DNA of 64,000 bases from Tenggerimyces flavus (GCF_016907715.1 NZ_JAFBCM010000001.1:3720001-3784000), one strand, 5' to 3'; shown: positions 16,694 through 27,076, counted from the stretch's first letter. A program made the numbers and translations. The notes: generated from the sequence alone by a model not told the origin.

Positions 16694-18316
16694 GTGCACA
16701 TGTACCCGACCGTGGCCGAGGTCCTCGCCCTCCCCGTGCTGCGCCGCGCCCGGCCGCGACTGGTGGCCGGTCAGGCCGGCCTCGAACACCGGGTCCGCTG
16801 GGTGCACTCCGCCGAGGTCGCGGACATCGCCCATCTGCTGCGCGGCGGCGAGCTGGTCCTCACCACCGGCATCGCGCTGCCCGAGGACGAGCAGGGCCTC
16901 GCGACGTACGTGCGCGAGCTCGCCGGCGTCGGTGCCTCCGGCCTGGTGATCGAGCTGGTCCGGCGGTGGAACGAGGACGTCCCGACCGCCCTCCGCGACG
17001 CCGCTGACCTGCACGGACTGCCGCTGGTGGTGCTCGCGAACGAGACCCGCTTCGTCGCCGTGACCGAGGCGGTCGTCGGCCTGATCATGGACGCCCAGGT
17101 CGCGGAGCTCCGGGCCGCCGAGCTCGTGCACGAGACGTTCACCGCACTCACCGTGGCGGGCGCGGAGCCGGCCGAGGTGCTGCGCGAGGTGGCCCGTACG
17201 TCCGGACTCCCGGTCGTACTCGAGACGCTTGCCCACGACGTACTCGCCTACGACGCGGCGGGGGAGGAGCCGGCGGAGCTGCTGGCCGACTGGGCGACCC
17301 GTTCGGCGCGCGTCTCGGTCTCTGATCGGACCGGGTACGACGAGAAGGCCGGCTGGCTGGTGACCGTGGTCGGAGCGCGCGGCGCGGACTGGGGACGGCT
17401 CGTCCTGCTCTCGCCTGACCCGCCCACGCACCGGCAGGTCGTGGTCGCAGAGCGCGCCGCCTCCGCGCTGGCCGTACACCGGCTGGTTGCGCGCGACCGG
17501 GAGAGCCTGGAACGGCAGACCCACCGGTCGCTGCTCACCGAGCTGCTCGGTTCGGACCCGGTGCCGCCCGACGTGTCCGCGCGCTCGGCAGCGCTGGGCG
17601 TCCGCCTGGACGGGCGGCAGCTGGTCGGCATCGCCGTACGGCATCGCGCGCTGACCTCGTCCGCGCCGGCGCTCGCGACCCAGGAGGTGCTGCGGGACCT
17701 CGCGGAGGCGACAGCGAGCGCAGCGCGGAGGGTGCAGCTCGCGGCGCTCGTCGGCGTCGTGGACGACACGAGCGTGCGAGCGTTGGTCTCGCTGGCGCCG
17801 CAGCAGGACGTCGACGCGGCGCTGAAGCGGCTTGCCCGCGAGGTGCACCACGTGGCCGCTGCGGCGCCCTCGTCGGTGCCGGTCGTGGTGGCGGCGGGCA
17901 CGACCGTACGCGGCGTGGGCGCGGCTCGCCGTTCGCTCGCCGAGGCCGCGCACGTGGTGTCGGCCGCGCTGCGGTCGCCGGGGACGCGGCTGATCCACCG
18001 GCTCGACGACGTGCGCCTGCGCGGGCTGCTCCACCTGCTGCGCGAGGACGAACGGGTCAGCGCGTTCGCCGACCGCGAGCTCGGGCCGCTGCTCGAGCGG
18101 GACGCGGGCCAGGGCAGCCGGCTGGTCGAGCTGCTGCGGCACCTGTGCGAGCACGGCGGCAACAAGTCCGCCGCCGCGGCGACCGCGCACCTGTCGCGGA
18201 CGGCGTACTACCAGCAGCTCGGCCGGATCGAGCAGGTCCTGGGCGTCTCACTGGACGACCCCGAGTCCGTGCTGTCGCTGTACGTGGCGTTGCTCATACG
18301 GGAGTCCGTGAGCTGA
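16694..18316 (+). CDS. PucR-family transcriptional regulator
   Basis: This 540-residue regulator has the N-terminal PucR domain (about 1-125, with LRGGELVLTTGIALPE), a GGDEF-like CdaR middle region and a C-terminal PucR helix-turn-helix (HLCEHGGNKSAAAATAHLSR). Family members govern purine and other nitrogen-compound catabolism. Its position between the divergent aminotransferase-dehydrogenase pair and the uptake/ring-opening genes makes it the likely regulator of pyrimidine catabolism. GTG at 16694 and ATG at 16700 are both possible starts; neither has a clear ribosome binding site. Confidence 0.9.
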   Translation: MHMYPTVAEVLALPVLRRARPRLVAGQAGLEHRVRWVHSAEVADIAHLLRGGELVLTTGIALPEDEQGLATYVRELAGVGASGLVIELVRRWNEDVPTALRDAADLHGLPLVVLANETRFVAVTEAVVGLIMDAQVAELRAAELVHETFTALTVAGAEPAEVLREVARTSGLPVVLETLAHDVLAYDAAGEEPAELLADWATRSARVSVSDRTGYDEKAGWLVTVVGARGADWGRLVLLSPDPPTHRQVVVAERAASALAVHRLVARDRESLERQTHRSLLTELLGSDPVPPDVSARSAALGVRLDGRQLVGIAVRHRALTSSAPALATQEVLRDLAEATASAARRVQLAALVGVVDDTSVRALVSLAPQQDVDAALKRLAREVHHVAAAAPSSVPVVVAAGTTVRGVGAARRSLAEAAHVVSAALRSPGTRLIHRLDDVRLRGLLHLLREDERVSAFADRELGPLLERDAGQGSRLVELLRHLCEHGGNKSAAAATAHLSRTAYYQQLGRIEQVLGVSLDDPESVLSLYVALLIRESVS

Positions 18317-18376
18317 TCCCTTGTGGGAAGATCGCCAGTGGTCGGGGGCCGGTTCGTACCGGGGGCACGCCGTGAC

Positions 18377-18388
18377 CTAGTCGACTAG
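18377..18388. promoter_or_regulatory. Perfect 12-base palindrome upstream of the cupin gene
   Basis: CTAGTCGACTAG is a perfect palindrome 19 bases before the cupin ATG. It could be an operator; there is no direct support. Confidence 0.3.
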
Positions 18389-18407
18389 ACCACCGGAGTG
18401 TCCCCAC

Positions 18408-18863
18408 ATGAAGCTTCGCAAGATTCTCGTCGTGCTCGCCGCAGCCCCCGCGCTCGTCGGCGTCCCGGCCGCCGTCTCCGCCACGCCCGGCAGCGGCGTG
18501 ACCGGCGTGATCCTCGCCCAGGGCGAGTCCGACGAAGGCATCGTGATCCGCGGCCGCGGCACCACCGACGTCGTCGTCCGCGAGATCACCATCCAGCCTG
18601 GCGGTTCGACCGGTTGGCACTACCACGACGGTCAGCTGATCGCGGTCGTCAAGCAGGGCACGTTGACCCGGACCATGGACGACTGCTCGACTGAGGTCAC
18701 GCCCGCCGGCGAGTCGTTCGTCGAGCCGCGCGGCCGGAACCACGTCCACATCGGCCGCAACCTCGGCACCGAGCCGGTGATCCTGATGGTGACGTACGTG
18801 TTGCCGGACGGTAAGCCGCTTTCGCAAGACGCGCCCAAGCCGCCTAATTGCACTAGTTCTTGA
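18408..18863 (+). CDS. Secreted cupin-domain protein
   Basis: This 151-residue protein has a signal peptide (ILVVLAAAPALVGVPAAVSA) and a single cupin fold with WHYHDGQ, the metal-binding histidine pair, and GRNHVHIG as the second motif. Two cysteines (DDCS, PPNC) could form a disulfide outside the cell. It has no obvious link to pyrimidine breakdown although it sits between pucR and the transporter; it may be an independent gene. GGAGTGT precedes the ATG. No enzymatic activity can be assigned. Confidence 0.8.
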   Translation: MKLRKILVVLAAAPALVGVPAAVSATPGSGVTGVILAQGESDEGIVIRGRGTTDVVVREITIQPGGSTGWHYHDGQLIAVVKQGTLTRTMDDCSTEVTPAGESFVEPRGRNHVHIGRNLGTEPVILMVTYVLPDGKPLSQDAPKPPNCTSS

Positions 18864-18976
18864 TTGCCGCAGCCCCGGCTCGCTCAGTTTCGCCGCACGC
18901 CACCGCCTGTTGGCAGCATCATGATGATCAGTTGGGGCTTCTTCGACGAGCCGGACTGCGGATAGCCTCGTCCTCA

Positions 18977-19030
18977 CTCGCCTGGACAGGGTGTCCAGGC
19001 GAGGGGACAACAGTGGACACATCGCCACTG
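18977..19030. promoter_or_regulatory. Two hairpins in the leader of the pyrimidine uptake operon
   Basis: CTCGCCTGGACA at 18977-18988 pairs with TGTCCAGGCGAG at 18992-19003 across a GGG loop. CAGTGG at 19011-19016 pairs with CCACTG at 19025-19030. Both contain TGGACA/TGTCC elements. They lie 60-113 bases before the transporter ATG and could be operator sites or an attenuator. Confidence 0.5.
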
Positions 19031-19089
19031 TCCGACCGAGCGGAGCACTCCGAGGATTCAGCGAGACAACGGACCCGGGCGGGTGAAAG

Positions 19090-20628
<1,539 letters not shown>

Positions 20629-20663
20629 CACAGAGAACACAACGAGGGCACAAGGGAGACAAG

Positions 20664-21506
20664 GTGGCTGGAATCGTTCGCGCGGGTCTGGTGCAACAGC
20701 AGTGGACCGGCGACAAGGACTCGATGATCGCGAGCGCCGTCGAGCACATCCGTACCGCCGCGTCGCAGGGCGCCCAAGTGGTGTGCCTCCAGGAGCTGTT
20801 CTACGGACCGTACTTCTGCCAGGTGCAGGACACCGACTACTACTCCTACACCGAGAAAATCCCGGACGGGCCGACGACCAGGCTCATGCAGGAGGTCGCG
20901 GAGCAGAACGGCGTCGTGCTCATCGTGCCGATGTACGAGCAGGAGCAGCCCGGCGTCTACTACAACACCGCCGCGGTGATCGACGCCGACGGGACGTACC
21001 TCGGCATGCACCGGAAGAACCACATCCCACAGGTGAAGGGATTCTGGGAGAAGTTCTACTTCCGTCCCGGCAACCTCGGCTATCCGGTGTTCGACACCGC
21101 GGTCGGGCGGATCGGCGTCTACATCTGTTACGAGCGGCACTTTCCGGAGGGCTGGCGGGCACTCGGGCTGGCCGGCGCGAAGATCGTGTTCAACCCGTCG
21201 GCGACGAGCCGCGGTCTGTCGGAGTACCTGTGGCGCCTCGAGCAGCCGGCGGCCGCGGTGGCGAACGAGTACTTCGTCGGCGCGATCAACCGAGTTGGCG
21301 TCGAACCCCTGGGTGACAACGACTTCTACGGCCAGTCCTACTTCGTCGACCCGCGCGGCCAGCTGGTCGGTGAGGCGGCGGGGGACACCTCGGACGAGGT
21401 GGTCGTACGCGACCTCGACCTGGCGGTGCTGGACGAAGTACGTGACCTGTGGGCGTTCTATCGTGATCGCAGGCCGGACTCGTACGACTCGCTCGTACAG
21501 CCGTAG
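20664..21506 (+). CDS. Nitrilase-family amidohydrolase, probable beta-ureidopropionase
   Basis: This 280-residue enzyme would hydrolyse N-carbamoyl-beta-alanine to beta-alanine, CO2 and ammonia. The nitrilase triad is present: Glu in CLQELFYGPYF, Lys in MHRKNHIPQVKGFWEKFYF and Cys in YICYERHFPEGWR. The wording around the triad matches carbamoylases more than nitrilases or biotinidases. GTG at 20664 follows GGGAGAC and is preferred. The spacing to the dihydropyrimidinase gene (12 bases) points to co-transcription. Confidence 0.9.
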   Translation: MAGIVRAGLVQQQWTGDKDSMIASAVEHIRTAASQGAQVVCLQELFYGPYFCQVQDTDYYSYTEKIPDGPTTRLMQEVAEQNGVVLIVPMYEQEQPGVYYNTAAVIDADGTYLGMHRKNHIPQVKGFWEKFYFRPGNLGYPVFDTAVGRIGVYICYERHFPEGWRALGLAGAKIVFNPSATSRGLSEYLWRLEQPAAAVANEYFVGAINRVGVEPLGDNDFYGQSYFVDPRGQLVGEAAGDTSDEVVVRDLDLAVLDEVRDLWAFYRDRRPDSYDSLVQP

Positions 21507-21518
21507 GGAGGCGTGGCG

Positions 21519-22922
21519 ATGACGATTGTGATCAGGAACGGAACCGTGGTCAGCCCGTTGGGCACATCCGCGTCGGACGTGCTCGTCGACGGCGAGCGGA
21601 TCGTGGCGGTGGCGTCCGCGTCGTCTGGGCTGGCGGATCAGTGGGCCGCGTCGGCCGACCGGGTGATCGACGCGGCGGGCAAGTACGTGCTGCCCGGTGG
21701 CATCGATGCCCATACCCACATGGAGATGCCGTTCGGTGGAACGTCTTCGGTCGACACGTTCTCGACCGGGACGACCGCCGCGGCGTGGGGCGGCACGACG
21801 ACGATCATCGACTTCGCCGTGCAGGCGAAGGGCACGAGTCTGCTGTCCACGTTGGAGAAATGGCACCAGAAGGCGGACGGCAACTGCGCCGTCGACTACG
21901 GCTTCCATATGATCGTGTCCGACGTGAACGACGGCACGCTCAAGGAGATGGAGACCTGCATCGACGCGGGTGTCAACTCGTTCAAGATGTTCATGGCGTA
22001 CCCCGGCGTCTTCTACGCGACCGACGGCGAGATCCTCCGCGCGATGCAGAAGGCGAAGGAGACCGGCGGGACGATCATGATGCACGCGGAGAACGGCATC
22101 GCGATCGACCAGCTCGTCGCGCAGGCGTTGGCGGAGGGGCGTACCGACCCCGTCTACCACGGCATCACGCGGCCGCCGGAGCTCGAGGCGGAGGCGACGT
22201 ACCGCGCGATCACGCTGGCGAAGGTGACGGGTGCGCCGCTCTACATCGTGCACCTGTCGGCGGCGCAGGCGTTGACCGCCGTCGCGAACGCACGCAACCG
22301 TGGGCAGAACGTGTTCGCCGAGACCTGCCCGCAGTACCTGTTCCTGTCGCTGGACGATCTGGGGCGGGATGACTTCGAGGGCTCGAAGTTCGTGTGCTCG
22401 CCGCCGCTGCGGCCTCGCGAGCACCAGGCCGAGCTGTGGCGGGGGCTGCGGACGAACGACCTGTCCGTGGTGTCGACCGACCACTGCCCGTTCTGCTTCA
22501 AGGACCAGAAGGAGCTGGGGCGCGGCGACTTCTCCAAGATTCCGAACGGGATTCCGGGCGTCGAGCACCGGATGGACCTGCTGCACCAGGGCGTGCTGGC
22601 GGGGGAGATCTCGTTGTCCCGTTGGGTGGAGATCTCTTCGACGACGCCGGCGCGGATGTTCGGCCTGTACCCGCGGAAGGGTGCGATCGCGGCGGGCTCG
22701 GACGCCGACATCGTGGTCTACGACCCGGCTGTCAAGCAGACCTTGTCAGTCGAGACGCACCATATGAACGTGGACTACTCCGCGTACGAGGGCCTGGAGA
22801 TCACCGGTCGCGTGTCGACGGTGCTGTCGCGGGGCTCGGTGGTGATCGACGACGGGGCGTTCCACGGGTCGACGTCGCATGGCGTCTTCCTGGAGCGCGA
22901 GCTCAACCAGTACTTGGTCTAG
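21519..22922 (+). CDS. hydA: Dihydropyrimidinase/D-hydantoinase
   Basis: This 467-residue amidohydrolase opens the ring of dihydrouracil or dihydrothymine (and hydantoins) to the N-carbamoyl amino acid. Metal ligands are visible: DAHTHMEMPF, the carbamylated lysine in NSFKMFMAYPG, MMHAENG, IVHLSAAQAL and the catalytic Asp in STDHCPF. ATG at 21519 is chosen because AGGGAGG lies 7 bases before it; the GTG at 21513 would sit on top of that site. It is full length for the family. Confidence 0.94.
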   Translation: MTIVIRNGTVVSPLGTSASDVLVDGERIVAVASASSGLADQWAASADRVIDAAGKYVLPGGIDAHTHMEMPFGGTSSVDTFSTGTTAAAWGGTTTIIDFAVQAKGTSLLSTLEKWHQKADGNCAVDYGFHMIVSDVNDGTLKEMETCIDAGVNSFKMFMAYPGVFYATDGEILRAMQKAKETGGTIMMHAENGIAIDQLVAQALAEGRTDPVYHGITRPPELEAEATYRAITLAKVTGAPLYIVHLSAAQALTAVANARNRGQNVFAETCPQYLFLSLDDLGRDDFEGSKFVCSPPLRPREHQAELWRGLRTNDLSVVSTDHCPFCFKDQKELGRGDFSKIPNGIPGVEHRMDLLHQGVLAGEISLSRWVEISSTTPARMFGLYPRKGAIAAGSDADIVVYDPAVKQTLSVETHHMNVDYSAYEGLEITGRVSTVLSRGSVVIDDGAFHGSTSHGVFLERELNQYLV

Positions 22923-22936
22923 CAGAGGGTTGGATG

Positions 22937-23935
22937 ATGGACTTTGGTGTTGTGCTGCAGACGGATCCGCCGGCTCGGGACGTCGTGGAGACGTTGCGGG
23001 TGGCGGAGGCGGGCGGCTTCGGCTACGGCTGGACGTTCGACTCGACGATCCTGTGGCAGGAGCCGTTCGTCATCTACTCCCAGGTGCTCGCGGCGACGTC
23101 GTCGATGGTGGTCGGACCGATGGTGACCAACCCGGTGACGCGGGACTGGTCGGTGCTGGCGTCGACGTTCGCGACGTTGAACGACATGTACGGCAACCGC
23201 ACGGTGTGCGGCATGGGCCGCGGCGACTCGGCCCGGCGGGTCATCGGACTGAAGCCGGCGAACCTCGCCACCGTGCGGGAGTCGATGATCGCGATCAAGC
23301 GTCTGGCCGAGGGTCGTGCGGTGACGATGAACGACACCTCGGTGCGGATCCCATGGGTGTCTGCTGGCGCCTCGCTGCCGATGTGGTTGGCGGCGTACGG
23401 CCCCAAGGCACTGGCGTTGGTCGGCGAGGTGGCGGACGGTTTCATCTTGCAGTGTGGGGATCCCGACATCGCGCGCTGGACGATCGGCTCGGTGCGCGCC
23501 GCCGCTTCGGCCGCGGGGCGGGATCCCGCGTCGATCACGATCTGCGTCGCAGCGCCGGCGTACGTCGGAACGGACCTGCCGCACCAGCGCGACCAGCTAC
23601 GGTGGTTCGGCGGAATGGTCGGCAACCACGTGGCGGACCTGGTGTCGCGCTACGGAACGTCGGGGCCGGTGCCGCACGCGTTGACGGACTACATCAGGGA
23701 ACGCGAGGGGTACGACTACAGCCACCACGGCAAGGCGGGGAACCGGTCGACGGACTTCGTGCCGGACTCCATCGTCGACCGGTTCTGCCTGCTGGGCCCG
23801 GCGGAGGCTCACGTGGAACGGCTGCAGGAGCTGAAGGAGCTCGGCGTCGACCAGTTCGCGATCTACCTGATGCACGACGACCGGGAGAAGACGCTCGCCT
23901 CGTACAGCCGCGACATCATCCCCCACCTGGCCTGA
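22937..23935 (+). CDS. LLM-class flavin/F420-dependent oxidoreductase linked to pyrimidine catabolism
   Basis: This protein of about 332 residues is a luciferase-like TIM barrel (MDFGVVLQTDPPARDVVETL; GPMVTNPVTRDW; VCGMGRGDSARRVIGLKPA; GPKALALVGEVADGFILQ). It resembles the subfamily that I remember as TIGR03842, commonly next to dihydropyrimidinase in actinobacteria. An ATG three bases upstream is equally possible. It starts 14 bases after hydA, so it belongs to the operon. The reaction is not established; because no dihydropyrimidine dehydrogenase is seen here it is a candidate for the uracil/dihydrouracil redox step, which is inference. Confidence 0.85.
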   Translation: MDFGVVLQTDPPARDVVETLRVAEAGGFGYGWTFDSTILWQEPFVIYSQVLAATSSMVVGPMVTNPVTRDWSVLASTFATLNDMYGNRTVCGMGRGDSARRVIGLKPANLATVRESMIAIKRLAEGRAVTMNDTSVRIPWVSAGASLPMWLAAYGPKALALVGEVADGFILQCGDPDIARWTIGSVRAAASAAGRDPASITICVAAPAYVGTDLPHQRDQLRWFGGMVGNHVADLVSRYGTSGPVPHALTDYIREREGYDYSHHGKAGNRSTDFVPDSIVDRFCLLGPAEAHVERLQELKELGVDQFAIYLMHDDREKTLASYSRDIIPHLA

Positions 23936-23950
23936 GCTCCCGCGCCGAGC

Positions 23951-23962
23951 TGTTTGTATGAA
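23951..23962. repeat. Left remnant of a family C hairpin, with the target duplication
   Basis: TGTTTGTATGAA ends with ATGAA (23958-23962), which is repeated at 27197-27201 right after the IS1380 end. Joining the two sides rebuilds a complete family C hairpin with 22-base arms, so this is the other half of the repeat that continues at 27197. Confidence 0.8.
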
Positions 23963-24147
23963 CCCGGATCCACCGTTCGGGTTTGGTGGTGCGGTTTTCG
24001 GGGGGTTTGCTGTTCGTTGTTGTGGCTGGTGTTGTTTGGGCGCTAGGAGGTTGCCGGGCGGTGCCGGCTGTTCCATGTGTGGTCTTCGGTCGGGCCCGTT
24101 GAGGGCCGGGTGGTCGGGGTGGTTAGACACCCCAGGTCCGTAAGTTG

Positions 24148-25392
24148 TCAAGCGGCGGTTTGTTGATCTTGGTTTCGGTGGGCCCAGGCGGTGTGTTCGT
24201 CGTAGTGGGTGTGGTGGCGTAGGCATCCGTGGAGGATGCCGACGAGGCGGTTGCCGAGGGCGCGGAGGGCTTGGTGGTGGAGGTCGCCGGCGGCGCGGTG
24301 TTGGTCGTAGAGGGCGCGTGCTCCGGGGCTTCGGGTGAGGGAGCAGAAGGCCCAGGCGTCGATGGCGTCGTAGAGGCGGCGGTTGCGGACGTGGCGGGCG
24401 AGCACGGCGCGTTTCTTGCCCGAGGCGATGGTCAACGGTGACGTGCCGGCGTAGTTCTTGCGAGACTTGGTGGTGGTGTAGCGAGTGGGGTCGTCCCCGA
24501 ACTCACCGAGCACCCGGGCGCCGAGGATGACACCGAGTCCTGGCAGGGAGCGGTAGATGTCGGCGTCCGGGTGGTGCTCAAAATGGGCTGCGAGTTCGGT
24601 TTCGAGCTCGCTGATCTGGCGGTTCATCTCGGCGATGATGCCGACCGCGGCGCGGGTGGTGGCCGCGAACGCGGCCGCCACTGGGACGGGTGCGGCCAGC
24701 TGCTCGGTGCGCAACGCGGCCTGGATCTCGCGGGCCCGGGTGTCGAGGTTGCGGCGGCGCCCGGCCTGCTTCAGCGCTGACCGGATCGACGAGACGCTCA
24801 GCCGGGCACCCTGGTCGGGGGTCGCCGCGCGCTCGAGCACGGCCAGCGCGTCCCGGTCGGTGAGATCGTCGAAGGCGACCAGCGCGCCCGGGTAGTACTC
24901 GCGCAGCGCCGAGCGCAGCGCGTTGGTCTGCCTGGTGCGGGCCCAGATCAGGTTCTGGTGGCCGCGGGCCAACACCTTGACAGCCTCAGCACCCGCACTG
25001 TCACCGGCGATCGGCCGGTGGTTGTGGCGGTCGGTGCGGACCAGGTCGGCGAGCAGTTTCGCATCACCGGCGTCGGACTTGGCTCCCGACAGATGGTGGC
25101 GGTCGCGGTAGCGGGCCACCGCCAGTGGGTTGATCGCATACACCTGGTACCCGGCCGCGACCAACGCGTTGACCCACAGACCACGGTCGGTCTCGATCCC
25201 GACCACCACCCCGGCCGGGTCCACGCCATGATCCTCGGCATGGACGGCGGCGTGGCTGGCGACCACGTCATGCAACGCCCGGATCCCGGGCAGCCCTTCC
25301 GGCAGCCGGCGCGAGGCCAACCGTTCACCGTTGTCGTCCATCACGTGAATGTCGTGATGATCCTCGGCCCAGTCATCGCCAACGAAGATCAT
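24148..25392 (-). CDS. IS110-family transposase (DEDD recombinase)
   Basis: This 414-residue recombinase has a RuvC-like N-terminal domain with the DEDD set: Asp in FVGDDWAEDHHDIHV, Glu in VVGIETDRGLW, and two Asp in GAKSDAGDAKLLADL. The C-terminal Tnp_20 domain (about 280-370) has SLPGLGVILGARVLGEFGD and NYAGTSPLTIASGKK, which holds the serine expected to attack DNA. All key residues are present and the frame is open, so it may be active. ATG at 25392 has GGGAGG 6-7 bases upstream. Confidence 0.95.
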   Translation of the reverse strand: MIFVGDDWAEDHHDIHVMDDNGERLASRRLPEGLPGIRALHDVVASHAAVHAEDHGVDPAGVVVGIETDRGLWVNALVAAGYQVYAINPLAVARYRDRHHLSGAKSDAGDAKLLADLVRTDRHNHRPIAGDSAGAEAVKVLARGHQNLIWARTRQTNALRSALREYYPGALVAFDDLTDRDALAVLERAATPDQGARLSVSSIRSALKQAGRRRNLDTRAREIQAALRTEQLAAPVPVAAAFAATTRAAVGIIAEMNRQISELETELAAHFEHHPDADIYRSLPGLGVILGARVLGEFGDDPTRYTTTKSRKNYAGTSPLTIASGKKRAVLARHVRNRRLYDAIDAWAFCSLTRSPGARALYDQHRAAGDLHHQALRALGNRLVGILHGCLRHHTHYDEHTAWAHRNQDQQTAA

Positions 25393-25660
25393 CGATCACC
25401 TCCCAAGGTGCGCCGAGTCGCTGGAACCTGTCCGAGCCGAAGGCAACCCGGCGGCAACCTAATGGATCAGTGCTCACGCCATCATCGACGGGCACGACAC
25501 CCCATCAGCGCTACAGGAAGCCTCACCAACCGGCCGGCGCACGATCTAACCCTAGGAGTCGAACATCGATCCAGGCGGCAGAAGTGCTCACCGGCCAGCG
25601 GCTCGGCGACCAGCGTTCCTCCAACCAGACATCATCCGTTCGAGGCTCGCCGATCAGGTC
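25393..25660. ncRNA. IS110 upstream non-coding end, candidate bridge-RNA region
   Basis: No gene is visible in these 268 bases. Position and length match the left end of IS110 elements, which encodes the bridge RNA. CCTAATGG at 25458-25465 and GACACCCC at 25496-25503 match the two sides of this element's own insertion site (25661-25668, inverted; 24126-24133). They flank a stem GTGC (25470-25473) / GCAC (25492-25495), so guide, stem-loop and guide follow one another as in a target-binding loop. RNA strand and ends are not established. Confidence 0.45.
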
Positions 25661-25663
25661 CCA

Positions 25664-27076
25664 TTAGGCGGGGTGTGGTGGGGCGTGCTGAGCAGCGGTG
25701 GTGAACAGTTGTTGCCAGTCGTGTTCCCAGGGCCAGTTCCGTGGTAGGTGGAGGGTGAGGCGGCGGGCGGATCGGGCGATCCGGGCGGGCAGGTTGATCA
25801 GGTGGGCGCGGATGGTCGCGGTGGTGGCGCGGGCGTGGAAGGTCGAGGCGAGGGTGCCGGCGGCGCGGGTCAGGTTGAACGCGATCGCGGCGCAGACCAG
25901 CCAGGCGGCGTTGGCGTTGAACCGGCCGGACGGTAGGTGGGCCAGGGCGGAGTTCTTCAGGTCGGCGATGACTTGTTCGACGATGGCGTGGCCGCGGTGC
26001 TGAGTTTCGGCCTGTAGCAGCAGCATCGGAGAGTCGGTGAACACCGCGTGATAGCGGTAGGCCGCGAACAACTCGCCCTGCACCGCGTCGGTTTGGAGGT
26101 GGCGTTGGATGTTGCGGGGAACGTGGCTGGTGGGGTTGAGGCGGCGGACTCGGCGCACGATCAGTCGGGCGGTGACCTGTTCACCGGCGCGGCGGTTACC
26201 GAAGGCGGTGTAGCCGATTTCGGCGACTTCGGCATCGGAGATCCAGCACTGCTCGGCTTCGTCGAAGACCGCGTTGGGGTAGTGGATCGGCGTCCAGGTC
26301 TGCTCGTCGATGGCGCTGATCGCGGCGACCACGGCCGGTGTCATCCGGGCCGTCACCGAGAACCGGGCCCGGGCCCGGCGGATCGCGGCGATCGTGTGGT
26401 GGGTGTAGAACGCGGAGTCCGCACGCACGATGACCATGCCGGACGCGTCGGCCTTCCGGACGGTGCCGATCGCGTCGCCGATCAGCGTGGCGGCGCCGCG
26501 AGCCGAATGCGTCGACCCTTTCCGCAGCCGGGTGGCGGCGATCACCGGCGCGCCGGTGGATGTGGACACGGTCGCGAGCAGCGCGTTCAAACCGCTCACA
26601 CCGGAGTAGCCGCAGCCGACGCCCTGCTTGGCGTGACCATGGGTTCGCCGGATGGTGTCGTCGACATCGACGAACACCAACTCATCGCCGTCGGGCAGCA
26701 GCGGAGTGTGCCTGGCCAGGTTCACCAAGAACGCTGCCGCGACCGCGTCTAGCTGCCGGACATGGCCGAAGGTGAAACAGCGAAGGAAGGTGCCCAACGT
26801 CGACGGTGCCCGCACCCCGCCGAACAACCGGTCCATCCCGCCGTGCCGCAGCAGGTCCAGGTCATCAATCGAGTCCGCGCCGGCGACCATTCCGGCGACC
26901 AGCGCCGGCACCTTCAGCTGCGGGTTCGCCCCACCCGGGGCATCGATGCTGACCCTCGCGCCGGCCAACTGCGCCAGCCCGCACCGCCGCGCCAACGACA
27001 GCACCGGAACCAATCCCGCGCACGAAACCAGATTCGGATCATCAAAAACCGCCGAAACACTATGAGAGACTCGCAT
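25664..27076 (-). CDS. IS1380-family transposase (DDE type)
   Basis: This 470-residue transposase starts at ATG 27076 (MRVSHSVSAVFDDPNLVSC). Family features are GVRAPSTLGTFLRCFTFGHVRQLD, the first catalytic Asp in VFVDVDDTIRRTHG with the GYSGVSGLNALLA stretch, the second in VIVRADSAFYTHH, and the Glu in IVEQVIADLKNS. The reading frame remains open far upstream into the neighbouring repeat, but that part is not protein-like. The stop codon lies directly beside the IS110 junction. Confidence 0.94.
   Translation of the reverse strand: MRVSHSVSAVFDDPNLVSCAGLVPVLSLARRCGLAQLAGARVSIDAPGGANPQLKVPALVAGMVAGADSIDDLDLLRHGGMDRLFGGVRAPSTLGTFLRCFTFGHVRQLDAVAAAFLVNLARHTPLLPDGDELVFVDVDDTIRRTHGHAKQGVGCGYSGVSGLNALLATVSTSTGAPVIAATRLRKGSTHSARGAATLIGDAIGTVRKADASGMVIVRADSAFYTHHTIAAIRRARARFSVTARMTPAVVAAISAIDEQTWTPIHYPNAVFDEAEQCWISDAEVAEIGYTAFGNRRAGEQVTARLIVRRVRRLNPTSHVPRNIQRHLQTDAVQGELFAAYRYHAVFTDSPMLLLQAETQHRGHAIVEQVIADLKNSALAHLPSGRFNANAAWLVCAAIAFNLTRAAGTLASTFHARATTATIRAHLINLPARIARSARRLTLHLPRNWPWEHDWQQLFTTAAQHAPPHPA

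Larger units (their letters stand above)
24134..25660 (-). mobile_element. IS110-family insertion sequence nested in the IS1380 element
   Basis: CAGGTCC occurs at 24133-24139 and at 25655-25661, giving the expected shared core at both junctions and an element of about 1.53 kb. There are no terminal inverted repeats, as usual for IS110. The recombinase is followed by only about 10 bases and preceded by about 265 non-coding bases, the IS110-group layout in which the upstream end carries the guide RNA. Exact crossover bases within the 7-base repeat cannot be fixed. Confidence 0.8.

Noticed and set aside
16592-18190. Upstream extension of the aminotransferase frame across pucR
   Set aside because: The extension is antisense to pucR and not protein-like; the start at 16591 has a ribosome binding site.
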